The notes beneath the pieces were generated by a model. That model did no database searches. It was not told the DNA's origin and saw nothing but the letters and a program-made list of their open reading frames with translations. The translations under genes and the position numbers were made by a program. This document shows, in pieces, positions 1-14,400 of a stretch of DNA of 64,000 bases. This stretch comes from Apostichopus japonicus (lineage: Eukaryota; Echinodermata; Holothuroidea; Aspidochirotida; Stichopodidae), in NCBI RefSeq assembly GCF_037975245.1, contig NC_092576.1:40488111-40552110 (forward strand), read 5' to 3'. Every line of letters begins with the position of its first letter. Within the stretch, counting starts at the first letter, position 1.

Positions 1-509
1 TCTATGTTGCACTCCCGGCATGATGCCAAACAAAATATTTCGGAATGCAGGGTATTGCATTTTCCATGGGCCATTGCTGGTTATTTTTTATTAGAAACAG
101 GGATGTAGCTAAGGCCTGATGATTGGGGGGGGGGGGGGGTGGAGTGGCTGAAATTTCAACTGGATGGGTTTTGGAGCCAGAAAATTCCGACTGCTGCCTT
201 GTTGCAGTTTTGTTCCGAACATTTTTCGATACATTTGTACCATTGGCCCTCACTCCACAAACGTTTTAATCACTCTGGTTAAGCAAGTAAGCAGCTGAGT
301 ATAGTTATCTGCTTGAAGGCTACATAGACTACTGACTACAAAAGCTATGTTAATGTAACAAAGGGGCAAACGTTTTTTTTTTTTTCCAACAAACTATATT
401 CGACGACATAGTGAATTACCAAAAATACAGTGCTTTTTCCTAGCGCGCTTAATATTATTTTATTTCGGTGGGGTTGGGGATATTTATCACTCACATGAAA
501 AAAAAAATC

Positions 510-557
510 AATTGTTCACTTCATTCCAACTGAGCATTTGGAATGAAGTGAACAATT
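510..557. repeat. Perfect inverted repeat (hairpin) inside the MITE
   Basis: A 19-bp arm at 510-528 is exactly complementary to 539-557, with a 10-base loop. A second, imperfect dyad (ATTGCTCAGTT with AACTGAACAAT) follows at about 571-607. Both lie inside the hAT-type element and are probably subterminal structure of that family. Confidence 0.8.
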
Positions 558-1051
558 AAACATTTTGCAGAAAAATGTTCAATTGCTCAGTTAAAGCAAC
601 TGAACAATCCAACATTTTTCTGATGTTTGATAAGATTTTATCTTGTTGTGTAAACATTTTACTGAAAAATGTCAACTTATGGGGCAAATTTTTTCTTATG
701 TTGAGTGCACTTCTAAGCTAAGATTAGCAGTGAGTGTTTTAATCGTATATCATAGAGACAATGTATATCCTGAACTTACTTGAAGTAAGCGAACAGGGTC
801 AACCCACCCAATAGCAAAATTAATACATAAATTAACCGAATTGAAACTGACAAACCTTGTACAGTAGTTCTGCTAGGCATTTTTTTTTAGAGTATTCAAA
901 ATCATACGAAGTTTTGTATGGTGGAATATAAGGATCGCGAGATACAATTTCTCAAAGTGACAAGGAAAACGTGGTAAATATGACTGATTAAATGTCAATC
1001 TTGACCGAAAATTTTAGGTCACTCACAAATTACAAGAATATATGAAAATAA

Positions 1052-1087
1052 GAGTGCGACAGTCGGAAATTCCGATTGTCGCACTCA
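1052..1087. repeat. Long hairpin near the right end of the MITE
   Basis: Two 17-base arms (1052-1068 and 1071-1087) are complementary apart from one wobble or mismatch, and are separated by only two bases. The arm begins GAGTGCGACA. A related but shorter motif (AAATTCCGACTGC) lies near the left end at about 182, so it looks like subterminal sequence of the transposon. Confidence 0.75.
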
Positions 1088-1204
1088 AATTTTCCAACTA
1101 TCGTCAGTTTTACCAAGACTGGGGTGGTCTGACACACCCACCCACCCCCCACCCCCCCCCCCCCCCCCCCTCTAGCGACGTCCCTGATTAGAAGTAAACA
1201 TTAG

Positions 1205-1531
1205 AAGAATCACGGGGCAGTGAGCCGATAAGATACATTTTTCGTGTTCTAGTCATCGTCCTTTATCTTTTAGTTTGGTCGGAAACATGAGAGTTGGGCG
1301 GTTTGTGAGGTGGTTGGAGTACTGAAGGGTGCAAGTAAACATTCAGAAAGTGTTGAAAATGGTGTAAGGTGAATTAAAGATTTCTTTTTTTCTTTTCAGT
1401 CTTAAAGAATCACGGGGCAGTGAGCCGATAAGATTCATTTTTCATGTTCTAGTCATCGTCCTTTATCTGTTAGTTTGGTCGGAAACACGGGAGTTGGGCG
1501 ATTTGTGGGGTGGTTGGAGTACTGAAGGGTG
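1205..1531. repeat. Two-copy tandem duplication, 200-bp period
   Basis: About 127 bases beginning AGAATCACGGGGCAG recur with a 200-base offset (1205-1331 and 1405-1531), with only a few substitutions. No open reading frame is shared between the copies. Confidence 0.85.
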
Positions 1532-3547
1532 GACCAGGGTGTCATAGCCAATGGGACGGCGAACAAACTTGGAGTAGTTCTATATCTTCCATCCACATTA
1601 CAGTCATAGGCAGACAATGCTTTATACTTTCTATATTGTTCAGACCTAGTTTTACTTTGATACTTATGTCAGCAATATTTGATATGATGACGTGTAATAC
1701 ATTTACGAAAACATTAAAGTAGACCTGAAAATGATCGCGAAATGCCAATGTTTCTGAAGTTCTTGCGTGGAGCATTTAAGTACTGTCCCAGCCCTTACAT
1801 GATCGATTCTTTGCCCAAACCCACCCCCCCACCCTTTCCAACAAATAACTTCTCTACGCCTCTGTCCTCGATGTAACTTTGCCAATAAAATTGATAACGA
1901 GAAATCAACTACAACTGGCCCACATCATGTAGACCCTGTACCCCTTTCAGCTGCTTTGAATTGAAAAAAAAATAGTTTTCTACTGCGCACTCGCATCGGC
2001 AAATTTTACACTCAGAAACAATCTGGCCACGTCCAATAAAAATGGGAAATGCGGATAAAAATATCAACGTAAACGATGATAATTTCTCCAGTCTTTCTGT
2101 AACCGAGCAACTCAATCATTCCTGATAAACAATTCATGTTGGTCGTCCGTCCAGGGTACGTCATTCAGTGCACCTGTTGCTACATCTGAGTCAAGACAAA
2201 GGAATGCCGTCTCTTGGTGTAATATGCAAATTATTAATGTTACTGTGCCGCGCGGTTAAAACTTAACCCGTTGCGACACATACCCGTTTCTGGAAGCTGT
2301 TGTAGAAGTAACTGTTGTATCAATGTAAAGTACTGTATGGTACTAAAAAAGACGGTTTTCCTCAGGTGGTAGAGAAAAGGGGTGTTTCGGTTAACTCAAT
2401 CTCTTTGTATAGTATTTGGATACATAAAATGACCATGTACATGCAGTGTCTATTTCACTTGAAGTAAGCTCTGCTTAGCATTTTAATCCTTTGTGGATCT
2501 TTATTGGAATCAATACGAAATGTATTGTTTGACGCCAGTATTTAACGGTAAGCATTTCTTAAATTGTTGAGCTTCAAAATCCATTAAAAAAGTATGTTTT
2601 CATGAAGGTTTTAAAAAATCGACTTACAGCTAGGATAGGAAAATAATAACAAAACCACAACGAAAGTTGTTCTATTATCCAAATGAAATACATGTTTATC
2701 GTACCGAGATCTGAAAAAAACGGTCGGCCATTTGTTCTTCTTTTCATTGCGCTAATACTAGTTCGGAATATGTGGCAACCTTTACAAAATCCGAATAGAG
2801 ACTCGGGAATCAGGAAAAAGGAGGCCCCTTGCGCGGACGAGAAACATGTTTTGTTTTTTACTGGCCCTGTTGTTGGGTTGATGGGTGGAAGTTTTTGTTC
2901 TTTTCATTCTGTTGGAACGAACGGTAAATTTTATAAAAAAATGACACAAGAAACGCTTAGTAATACTTTATTATTTCTTCAAATTGTTGCCAACTATTCA
3001 AAGTAAACTTATCCTCCGTGGAAGATAAGCTCTACAACTTAAAAACAAGTTGGGAAAGTAAACACTGAATAGAAACCCAATTAACGAAAAACAGTTAAGT
3101 TCTGTGCCGTCAAACTCTTTACCCACGTCCCCTTCGCTGCTAGGTGAATATCACATGTTAAATTACGATGTAAGGAACCGCTGTTTCAAACATCTCACTC
3201 ATTCTTTTGGCGATTTTAATCCCTATTCATTGCGCACAATAGCATTTCTTGCGTATAAACTTGTACCTATACGAGATGTTTACCCCGCAATCTGTTTGTC
3301 AACGAGTTTATACGCGATTGTACTTGTTTATACGTCATTATACGATCCTGTGCGCGTACAAATGTCCAGTTATACGTGAGCGGTACTGTAGTACCGTACA
3401 GTTTCATTGTATATTACTGTTAGCAAATAAATCTTATGGAAAATGAAATATGTAATATTAAGCAATACTGAAATTACACATCACTTATTTGTAAATACTT
3501 ACCATTTTTTTTAATTAATTTAGTTGTATTCCTATTTTCTTGTACAG
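1532..3547. other. Non-coding stretch, no recognised feature
   Basis: Only short uninformative reading frames occur here. The longest, 107 codons at 2683-3006 (+), matches no family I recognise and has no supporting splice signals. Confidence 0.5.
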
Positions 3548-3589
3548 TTATATCATCAAGTGACGCCTGTTATCTTGATTTTAACTCTG
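3548..3589 (+). CDS. Tentative 14-codon exon of the unrecognised gene
   Basis: A TTGTACAG acceptor precedes 42 bases that end at a GTAAAT donor. The segment is open in phase 0 and would join in frame to the firmer exon at 4680. Such a short exon can arise by chance. The support is only the splice signals and the matching phase. Confidence 0.22.
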
Positions 3590-4679
3590 GTAAATGGAGC
3601 AAGGTTGGTACTATTTGGTATTTTGTAATTAATATGTGTATTATGTACATTTAATAGTAAAACATGAACAGTGGAATTGGGATGGTGTGGGAAGGAAGGC
3701 GTGGCCAATTATCAAAGTAAAGCCAACATCCTGTAGGGTTGGCATGCATATCGTCTCACGGTATGGAATATTCCGGAGACAGAAAATGTGATTCTCACTG
3801 GAAGGACAAAATTATTCCATATTTCTCATTTCCGATATTTTGTACCCTACTCTACAGTAAACATGGTTATCTGCTGGTGGCTAAATTCTTGCTAGATAAA
3901 CCATTTTTACTTCAATAGAAACATCACCTAATTATAGAAATATGCAATGACCTCATGCCACATGTGATTCAAACTGTTCCCTTTAATTTCTAGTTTAAAT
4001 TCGTTTTTAAATTTAAATTTATTTCAATTTGAACACTCCAGTAGCAGTCATTATGCCAGGGCATAGCCAGACATTTGAAATTTTAGTAGCAAAATCATAT
4101 GCAACAAAGTTCACAGTTATGTGGAACAAATTTTAATTCAAATAGCTAAACATCTACATTGTCATGATATGGTAAATCGAAGGTACTATGAATGATCAAC
4201 GTGTCAGCTATCCCGTTATGTGTAAGCTTAGAGACCATATCACTTGGCCGATTTAGTGTGTAAGATATATGGCGCTGCATTATACTGTCATCACAGGTTA
4301 TAATTTCAATTGATAAATGGTTGTCTATCTTTCTGGATAAATGGATTCCTGTTTAAACTCTACGATCCATTAATGATCATATTGATATCGCTCATTCCGA
4401 TATTCCTGGAAGAAACTCATAAACATTTTTTTGTATTACTTACTTAAAGGGGTAAACATGGTACCACATTGTTGTGTTCATAATACATAAATGTACATAG
4501 AACTGCAAGTTCTCAATTTTAAGCAGCGAAATATTAATTTTTGTTTCAAATATCTGCTGGATTTACCAATATATTAATCTTCTCTATTACTGTTACACCA
4601 AATATCATCGTTACATTAACACCTCAATTGTGCATGAATACTATTCTATTTAAAAATTAATATTCATTTATTTCAATAG

Positions 4680-4799
4680 CCCGATGACGTCCAGACTATT
4701 ACAGAGATGTGTTCAGATGGTTTGGCCATCCACAGAGACACCAGTGAGTCTGTACAGAGGTCAGTCATAGAGCTCCTAGTGGAAGCATCCAATCATGAC
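4680..4799 (+). CDS. Internal exon of an unrecognised multi-exon gene
   Basis: This 40-codon exon lies between a TTTCAATAG acceptor and a perfect GTAAGT donor. Only one frame is open, beginning Pro-Asp-Asp-Val-Gln and ending Ala-Ser-Asn-His-Asp. Codon choice and composition are clearly richer in G+C than the flanking intron. It is phase 0 at both ends and joins in frame to the exon at 7020. The peptide is polar and probably helical, with no motif I can assign. The 5' part of the gene lies upstream and was not found; it may be outside the window. Confidence 0.62.
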
Positions 4800-7019
4800 G
4801 TAAGTAAAACATACAGGGGTATATTGAATAAATACATCAATCAATACAAGTTTATGTATTTATGAATTCAGAAATACAACATCACCATGACGACAAACAC
4901 TAAATACGAATACAATAATAAACTACTGAGTAATTGAGTGTGGGATGATAAACAATATAGAGGCTGTTACAACCTTTCACTAATTTGTTAAATAGAAAAT
5001 TTATTTTTCAACAAAACACTTATTAATGTTAAATATTATTTAAAAGGGTAGTAGAAACACAGCGAGACGACACAAAATAATAAAAAAAACACGTTATTAG
5101 GATTCCAAAAACTTGAAATATTTAACTCATAAAATAATAGTTAATATGCTCATTGAAGCTAATTACAAACGTATTTTGTGAATGAGATAATATCAACATT
5201 AATCAGACAAATAACTAACAACTTAACCATTCATGCACCTCCATATATGTTGGCTCTGGTTATTCATGTAACCATTCTTCCATTTCTGATATCTATTTGC
5301 AACCTCTAATATTTGTTCTCGTAATATAAATCCCTCCTATAAGCCAATTTAGATTCTGTTTCCTTAATATTTGGTTTCCGCTTCTAGTGTCATTCTGATA
5401 TTGTTTGAATTTCGTTTCTTCAATTCAGATTGTTTTTTTTTAAATTCAAGGTAGATTCTGATCCGGTTTACCATCATTGTCTATAAAAATATGAATTAAT
5501 AACAATTGTGAACCCGTTTCTGTGTCAGATATACGATTTACAAACATATCTTATCAAACAGAGGAATCTAAGACTTACTGTTTGCTTCAGTACAGTTCTA
5601 CTAGTTTTACCGTGAACTCTGGTACAGCATAAACATATATAGACTAAGTGTGTACACCGTGTAAGCGAGTAACGGAAAGAACAAACCCCGTACAACAACA
5701 TCTGTCTGTACACAAATTCTAACTCCGCTTAGAATAATAGTAGGTCAACAATTCATTTAAATAATACACGCAACCTCTATGTAAACCATGGCTTCCTTGT
5801 GGACCATAATACTCAGGAATGATTATACAATAGAATACATTAGAAACAAGCCCTCTATTGAAAGAAGGACATGAATAAATGATATGTGTAAATATAAATA
5901 ATATAGAAACTCAAGGGCTCAAACTTAACAAGTTTGATACTTTGCTAATCTATCATATTATTTATCGGAAAACAAATATTACCATTAAACAAAAGGAAGT
6001 TAATATATCACCTATGAAAATATAAAACTTGTAAAAATGATGCAAAAAATAACACATTTTCCAGACCACCCATCAGCCCCTTTGGCCATTTAAACGTTCT
6101 TCCAAATGAAACATTTTAATTAAAACAAATTGAAAGTTGTTAAAAATGCAATTAAAAATTAAATAAAATTAATAATCCAAGGTCATAGAAAATTGCCACC
6201 AAACATGAGAACGATTGATATTTGTGCAGTTAACTATTAGCCCCATACTAACCTTACGCTACCCCTTTTCCCATCCTTTAAAACATATCTAACTAAGCAC
6301 TAAACTTTTCCATTCATAAACCTAACCACCCTCTTTCTGCAAACATATGACTAGCGTTGGAGAATGTTTAAAAATAAAATTAAATATGCATCGTTTTGGT
6401 AATCATTTTAAATATATTATCACCCTATCCTCACCTATCTAGTTAATATAATCACATGAATATATTAAATATATGACTGCAAACAATATCTGGTGTGCGA
6501 TAAATACCTTTATAGGCACCATATAACCTATACGAGTATAAACAATGTATGTACACTCCGACGCCACTTCGTACCCTTTCTTAACCTTAAAACCCTGCCC
6601 TTTAACCCAACGCACCCCTATGTACCCCTATTTCACCAATCCGTCCATCCCTCCCTTACCCCTCTCACACTCTTCTAGTTAATCAACTAATACAAATACC
6701 ATTGATACTATTTATTTACTTTTTCATAAATAAACAAATAACATAACTACTTTACCTCCACCCAATCAAACTGAAATAAATTCACCTGAACCTTGTAATA
6801 AATCTAACGTAATTATTTACACTTTAAGCTGACTGGATTAATAAGAATAACAATAAAAATAAAACAAACTATCAAAATATGACTAACAGAAGCACAATGT
6901 TATGATAAGACGAACAATTAAAGTAGACATTCCTTAAATAATATCGTATTACTTTCATATATCAATCCTGTAAACAACCATGATACTATTACTTGTATTT
7001 ATTATTTTCCTTTCTTCAG

Positions 7020-7228
7020 ATTCCCATAATCCAGGTGAATCTAGTCTGGTCCTTTAGTAAGATTGATGACGATGGGAACTTTATCCTCTCCTCTGGTCTC
7101 TCTCTATCAATCATAACATCAATAGAGAGGATGGAGATACTGACAGAGAAAGGGAGAGAAATGAATGAACATGAAGTTACTGGAATATTAAACTATGTAC
7201 AACACTCTCAAAGATTCAAGCAACTGCT
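7020..7228 (+). CDS. Internal exon, LRR-like C-terminal segment
   Basis: The exon has a strong TTTCCTTTCTTCAG acceptor and a GTAAGT donor and encodes 69 codons plus two bases. It contains Val-Asn-Leu-Val-Trp-Ser-Phe, then an acidic stretch, then a Thr-Glu-Lys-Gly-Arg-Glu-Met helix-like segment. It ends Gln-Arg-Phe-Lys-Gln-Leu-Leu. Across the splice to 10,794 it reads Phe-Lys-Gln-Leu-Leu-Leu-Asn-Asp-Cys-Arg-Leu-Pro. That pattern resembles the start of a leucine-rich repeat, as found at the tail of NLR-type innate immune proteins. The resemblance is weak and the product remains unassigned. Confidence 0.6.
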
Positions 7229-10200
7229 GTAAGTATAATTAATAAATATGTAAATATATTATTGTAATGCATGAAGCAAAGATAATATCTTTAATAATAA
7301 CTACAGATAGTAATGTTGATTACAGTTATAACTGGATGGTGAGTGTTCAGGATATTTAGTTTATTGACTAGAATTTTTTTTTTTTTTTAAATGCTAATAA
7401 TTACTACATATATAAACAATCTACTGCTTCTTAGAAATTTAAGAAAGAAACACATTACAAAAATTAAATTTAATCAGATCAAAAATATGAATAAATAGAA
7501 GCAATTGGAATTGAATAACTGTTGATATAATTTGTGTCAAGGATTTTAACAGTTAAGACCCTACATCATCTTAAATTCACCAAACAAATCAGAGCAACAT
7601 GAAAATACATATTAAACATTATCTTTGTTATGGTGCCCTGTTTATCTTAATCCGCTAATATAACATGTACCCATCAACCCCACACCCCTCTTTGCGCTTA
7701 ACAACAACCCTATTTAGCACACCTTTTCCCCTTCACCCTATAACTGATCCCTCACCAAAACCTGTTTTGTCTCACTCACCCCATTATACATTCGCACCTC
7801 TCCACTAGAACCAGTTTCCTCAACCCCTACCCACCCCTATTACCTTACCCTGCTCCCCTTGTGGCCTTTGTCCGATATATGAACAAATCTTGTAACTTCA
7901 TTGTTTCGCATTCTTCTCTAAGTTTTTTACTTTTGTATTTGATCCTAACACTGCTTCTCTGAACAAACCTAGTCCTTGGAACACATGTTGGTTGGCATGG
8001 ATACAACCAATGCCCGATTCATTGTGTGTAGACTCTGCATCAAGCAATATACATATGATGGTTCCTTATCTTTACATCATTTGAATTCATTAGTCTGCTA
8101 CTACCATGTTTACGTTATCGCCTCCTCTTTTCCGTAACCTGGTGAGAAACCATTCAACTGATCTTCCTGTCGCAAAGCAAGTAAAACGTCTCAGATATAG
8201 TCTTAGTATCGTAGCTATTTGTCAGCTTTTCTTTACAAATGTAGCATCTCCTTCACGTCCTCTACCCACCGCGGTAAAATTAAATTGTTCTTATGCCCCA
8301 TATTCAAGAGTATCGCGAAACATAATGATACATACATACCGATACCTACATCACTGATAATTGGATATTTAGACCTTAAGATATATAAATTCAAGAATTA
8401 ACGCAAACTTATAACGCCGTACTGTAACTCTTTATATCGTTGATGACACAATGTCCATACAACTCAATTGCCCTAACCTCGTCTAGATCTTCCGTGTTAT
8501 AAGTGACATCCAGAAACAGAGTGCATATCACCGGATATCACCCTTTTCTCATCTCGTTGGAACATTTTAATCCCTTTCTTCCCCCTCCTCTTGATCCCAC
8601 TATCTGCTAATGAAATATATGGTTTCAAGTATTTTTTTTAGGATTTAATTACATTTATTAAAATCTTTTCAAGTGTTTTTCTTATGATTTAATTATATTA
8701 ATTAAACTCTTTGATCTTAGCAACCTGCTTTAACGAAACCACCTTGTATGATCTCTATATCATCCAAACTTAATGATCTAAACTGGCCATTAACAGGACA
8801 GAAAATGTTTACAGAGCAGATCCCAGTTAAATATTCAAACGACCTTTAATAAACTTCGCACACTGCTACCAATATGTTTTAAATCAGGGTCATGGCTGAA
8901 CCGTATTCTCCAAATGTGTCATTTTTCTCTGCCTGTTGCTACTTTAACTTTATACATCCAACAATTATAATCTACACACAGTCCTCCTAGCAATGTTAAC
9001 TTTCCTTTCATTGTAATATTTACCAACACGCACGTCGTCTACATTCACAATGTTCATTGTATCCTATATATATGACCTGTCAATCACATTACCATGTGTC
9101 ACGTGGTTGAACACCTGCACAGCTAAAGTACGTATTCTCTTACATCTCTTACTTATTGTGAATACGTCAAACACATGTACCACTGAAGGTCACCTTGACA
9201 ATCGGTAGAGCTGTAACTATGTTTACAACAATGTTGGCCAAAAACTAACAATCCAGTTTCCTTTCATTTAATTATTTAAAACAGCGGGAATCATCTTGGT
9301 TTATTGTTCATGACTGATTTTTCATACATATTTTTTCACACTCAACATGACTCTTTCTTAGGTCATACATTCCAACAATATCATTATTCCGATGTCAGGA
9401 GTTTGTTTGGCGCTTGATTATAACTGTTAATCAAGGAACAACACAAGATGTTTTACCATTAAAACCAAAATTGTGTGCACGATTTACGCAATGTCTCACT
9501 GATTCTATTGGCATCCAAATGGTAATTAGTAATGGTTACCTACTTGGAGTAAAGTATCGTTGAAATTTTGTTGAATTATTTAGGGTGATTTGTTTAAGGA
9601 TGTATTTTTCCCTTTTAATTGCCTCTAAACTTTGTTGGGAATTTTAAAAGAAAAAAAGAAATCAACCGGTTTTTAATATTTCTCTTATTTTCACTTACAT
9701 TTGGCCTAATTTATGCCATAAGTTGAATTGAAAGTAGGCATGGTTTGTCATAATAAACATCGCGATATCTGTTTGAAGAATTTACTGCACTTCACTCATA
9801 CGTATCTCCATTCTACAAATGCACTCTCAAATCAGCCTAGTTTACAAAACATTTACGGAAATCCAAACATTATTATACATAGAAATGGAACATTTCAAAT
9901 CTACTGGAAGTTCTAACACCCCCCCTTCCCCATGCGACGCTATATAAAGTACAAGATACAAATTGTATAAACGGAACTATATGTATGCTTCCATAAAGAC
10001 CCTTATATGCCTATGTGTAATGTTTGTTGCTCGCCCGTCCACATTTATTCTACTGAGTTGTATAGACACATCTGATTTCTATGCTTTCAATAGCGCAATG
10101 TAATGTTCAACAAATAGATTACTTTTCTGTATAGGTTGATGATATGTATGACAAACAACAGATCACCTGATGACGGACGAGACGACTTATTCATCCTTCA

Positions 10201-10793
10201 TTGAAGGTCCGGTGGGGTGTTGGGAGATTATTTTTTTACAGTATTAGAACAGGTCACAATCCACGAAAAATTTATCTATGTTCAAAGTATGAGTTTCAGG
10301 TCGATGATAGCGAGTTAAAGCGTGAGCGTTGATTTCGATGATTTCTTCTTTTATGGAAGTTCCATTGTTAATAACCTCATGATTATATCATTTTATATTC
10401 ATTATGTTAGTACAGTGACTCTGAAAATTAAAACTGTCAAGGAGCATAATCTGCAACCTTGTTAAAGAATATATATGTTAGTTGAACAATTATTACTTTT
10501 AGAAATATTGTAAGCTTTGTTTTCAATCTTGTTCAGAGGAAATGCAAAAAGAAACTTTCCCTTCACATGTACATAGCAGAATTGACCTGATGAGAATTGT
10601 ATATTGTTTATGATTATTGGTCACAAACTTGAGAGATTATTAATTAATATATGTATTGAATGATACACAGGAATATTTCTAGATCCATTTTTTGTGGGTG
10701 CGGGGGAGGAAATGGTTGTTATCATGAATATTAGCTAAAGTGTGTTACTGCGTTACTGTATTTTATGATTTTTTGTCTTTTCTGTGATTTCAG
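7229..10793. other. Intron of the unrecognised gene, no recognised element
   Basis: AT-rich non-coding sequence with a pyrimidine-biased stretch at about 7660-7870. I see no TIR, SINE or tandem array. The neighbouring intron at 4800-7019 is similar, with many ATTA-rich tracts and nothing assignable. Confidence 0.5.
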
Positions 10794-10870
10794 TCTAAAT
10801 GATTGTCGGCTGCCCTCATCTATACCTATTGGACCATCTTTATCCGCATTGAAATCTCGAGGTGCTGCAG
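10794..10870 (+). CDS. Exon completing the LRR-like segment (internal or terminal)
   Basis: A TCTGTGATTTCAG acceptor is followed by coding sequence in the phase required by the previous exon (one base completes Leu). It can end at a GTGTGG donor after Gly-Ala-Ala, or read on without a donor to the stop at 10,990-10,992. If it reads through, this is the terminal exon and adds a hydrophobic tail. The spliced reading is preferred only because two phase-compatible downstream exons exist. Confidence 0.45.
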
Positions 10871-11454
10871 GTGTGGTATATTTACATATTGATCAACCAT
10901 TTTATATTGGTGTTTTAGAAGTACTAGCAGTGAAAGTACCTCTACTGTTATTAGATTACATATATAAATGTGTGACGTATATACCTGTATGACAAAGAAT
11001 AGCGTCAAAGCGATTCATCAAATATGGAAACTTAAACACTAATATCATGTTTGTCTTCTCACATTGGTAAATATAAAATGAAGCGAGATTAACAAAATAA
11101 GGATTACCATTGATAAAGAGCGAATCCAGCGAAGAATACCAGCTGTGGTTAAGAATGCTTGGTACAGTATCTTGTTTACACGTGTCATCATATCTTGTGT
11201 ATAAGAGCAGAATAAAAAGTCACATAATTATGTAAAAATAGATTATGATAAGTGAGTTGCTTCTGGTTTGTATTTGTGAACCTTCTTTTTGATTGAGCCA
11301 GTTATTTCTTCATTGTAAATCACTAATCTCCTCTTGATGCATTTTGGACGCTTGTAAAATACAAGAAATACGAACAAATTTGCAAACCATTTATATTTAC
11401 CTCAAGTATTTGCAAATTTCTCAAAGTCGCAAGAAATAACTAGATCTCTAGAAA

Positions 11455-14400
11455 GTTATCATCCTCCCTCAAGCGGATGATAAAATCACAACACAGTACA
11501 TTTGCAATTTTTTGTTTACAAAATGCTATCCCAATCAGTGTATTTGAGATCTAATTAAGGGTTATAGCAACTATTCTGCTTCGTTCATACTGCCATGATT
11601 GAGTGTGAGAGTAGCTTCTGTGTGTAGTACAGGGAACAACGACGGCCATGGTCAGATGTGTGTTGTACACATGCGCCCTCTATTTATTACAGAAAATCAT
11701 CCATATTTCCGTTAAGTCACGATAGCGCTTAATCAAGTTCTGTAGTTTACGAGCTGATAGTCAGGGTAGCATTATTTCCATTAATACATATTAATTGAAA
11801 TAAATTATGATACACCTCAGTTTCGAAGACTAAAATTAATGGAATGATACGATATTTGTTACTAGTCTGAAAAACTAACTAAAACAATGCTTTGGAAACG
11901 TTCTTTTCTAGTGCATCTTTTGAAGGCTGAAACTTAAATAGTCATTAATAAATGTGAACTCGAATTAGTACATCGTACACTTGAATTAAAAAAGAAAGGA
12001 AATAGTGAAGTCTGCCAAATCCCACCAAAAGTTACCAAACGAGGCATTTAGAGAGAGCAAAACTTGCAGTGAAATGAGATGACAAATGTTTAATCATATT
12101 GTAGAGGAAATTGCCTGTTTTTTATAGGTTATTACGAAAGCTACTTTAAGAGGGAACCTTTTTGTTCATCTCGTATAGAGACAACGTATCTATTCATAAC
12201 AGGCATTGCTGTTGATTATTTTCCCTAAAGCTGCTCCAGCATCTTATCATCCTCCCCCACACGGATAATACATGAACAAACACAGTGGATTCTAGTCAAA
12301 AGCATCTTACAAATTATTCTCCTAATCACTGTATTTATGAAATATAACAAGGGTTATAGCAACTATTTTGCTTTGTTAACACTGCCATGATAGTGTGAGA
12401 GTTGCTTTATTACTTCTGAATGTAGTAAAGGGAACAACAATGACCATAGGCAGATGTTTTTTTTTTCTTCTACCCTCTATTTGTTAGAGAAAATATTTTC
12501 GTAAAGTCCACATCGCGATTAATCAAGTTCTGTAGTTTACGAAAGCTGAATAGTCAGCGTAGAATTATTTTCATATCTATCTACTAATCAAAATGTATTA
12601 TGATACACCTCAGTTTCGACTAAAAAAGACAAAAATGAATGGAAGCGATACTTGTGACTAGTCTGAAAGACTAACTAAAACAATGTTTAGGAAATATTAA
12701 GGCAGAATTTAAATATTCAATGATAAATATGAACACTTAAAGAATTCTGCCAAATCCCACCAAAAGTTTCCAATGAAGCCCTTTAGAGAGTGAACAATTT
12801 GCAGTGAAATGAGATGACAAATGTTTAATCATATTGTAGAGGAAATTGCCTGTTTTTTGAAAGGTTATTACGAAAGCTATTTTAAGAGGGAACCTTTTTG
12901 TTCATCTCGTATAGAGACAACGTATCTATACATAACAGGGATTGCTGTTGATTATTTTCCCTAAGGCTGCTCTAGATTCTTATCATCCTCCCCCACACGG
13001 ATAATACATGAACAAACACAGTGGATTCTAGTCAAAAACATCTTACAAATTATTCTCCTAATCACTGTATTTATGAAATATAACAAGGGTTATAGCAACT
13101 ATTTTGCTTTGTTAACACTGCCATGATAGTGTGAGAGTTGCTTAGTTACTTCTGAATGTAGTAAAGGGAACAACAATGACCATAGGCAGATGTTTTTTTT
13201 TTTGTTTTTTTTTTCTATCCTCTATTTGTTAGAGAAAATATTTTCGTAAAGTCCACATCGCGGTTAATCAAGTTCTGTAGTTTACAAGCTGAATAGTCAG
13301 TGTAGAATTATTTTCATATCTATCTACTAATCAAAATGTATTATGATACACCTCAGTTTCGACTAAAAAAGACAAAAATGAATGGAAGCGATACTTGTGA
13401 CTAGTCTGAAAGACTAACTAAAACAATGTTTAGGAAATATTAAGGCAGAATTTAAATATTCAATGATAAAGATGAACACGTAAAGAATTCTGCCAAATCC
13501 CACCAAAAGTTTCCAATGAAGCCCTTTAGAGAGTGAACAATTTGCAGTGAAATGAGATGACAAATGTTTAATCATATTGTAGAGGAAATTGCCTGTTTTT
13601 TATAGGTTATTACGAAAGCTATTTTAAGAGGGAACCTTTTTGTTCATCTCGTATAGAGACAACGTATCTATTCATAACAGGGATTGCTGTTGATTATTTT
13701 CCCTAAAGCTGCTCCAGCATCTTATCATCCTCCCCCACACGGATAATACATGAACAAACACAGTGGATTCTAGTCAAAAACATCTTACAAATTATTCTCC
13801 TAATCACTGTATTTATGAAATATAACAAGGGTTATAGCAACTATTTTGCTTTGTTAACACTGCCATGATATTGTGAGAGTTGCTTAGTTACTTCTGAATG
13901 TAGTAAAGGGAACAACAATGACCATAGGCAGATGTTTTTTGTTTTTTTTCTACCCTCTATTTGTTAGAGAAAATATTTTCGTAAAGTCCACATCGCGGTT
14001 AATCAAGTTCTGTAGTTTACAAGCTGAATAGTCAGTGTAGAATTATTTTCATATCTATCTACTAATCAAAATGTATTATGATACATCTCAGTTTCGACTA
14101 AAAAAGACAAAAATGAATGGAAGCGATACTTGTGACTAGTCTGAAAGACTAACTAAAACAATGTTTAGGAAATATTAAGGCAGAATTTAAATATTCAATG
14201 ATAAATATGAACACTTAAAGAATTCTGCCAAATCCCACCAAAAGTTTCCAATGAAGCCCTTTAGAGAGTGAACAATTTGCAGTGAAATGAGATGACAAAT
14301 GTTTAATCATATTGTAGAGGAAATTGCCTGTTTTTTGAAAGGTTATTACGAAAGCCATTTTAAGAGGGAACCTTTTTGTTCATCTCGTATAGAGACAACG

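Larger units (their letters stand above)
98..1186. mobile_element. hAT-type MITE (non-autonomous)
   Basis: The ends are inverted repeats: CAGGGATGTAGCTA on the left, and the complement of CAGGGACGTCGCTA on the right. They are flanked by an 8-bp direct repeat differing at one base (ATTAGAAA at 90-97, ATTAGAAG at 1187-1194). An 8-bp duplication with CAGGG-type termini is typical of hAT transposons. There is a poly-G run just inside the left end and a poly-C run just inside the right end. No transposase reading frame is visible, so it would depend on an autonomous relative. The interior holds two long hairpins listed separately. Confidence 0.72.

Noticed and set aside
2683-3006. 107-codon frame on the plus strand with a hydrophobic stretch
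   Set aside because: One possible membrane segment, but no family resemblance and no conserved signals. Probably random.
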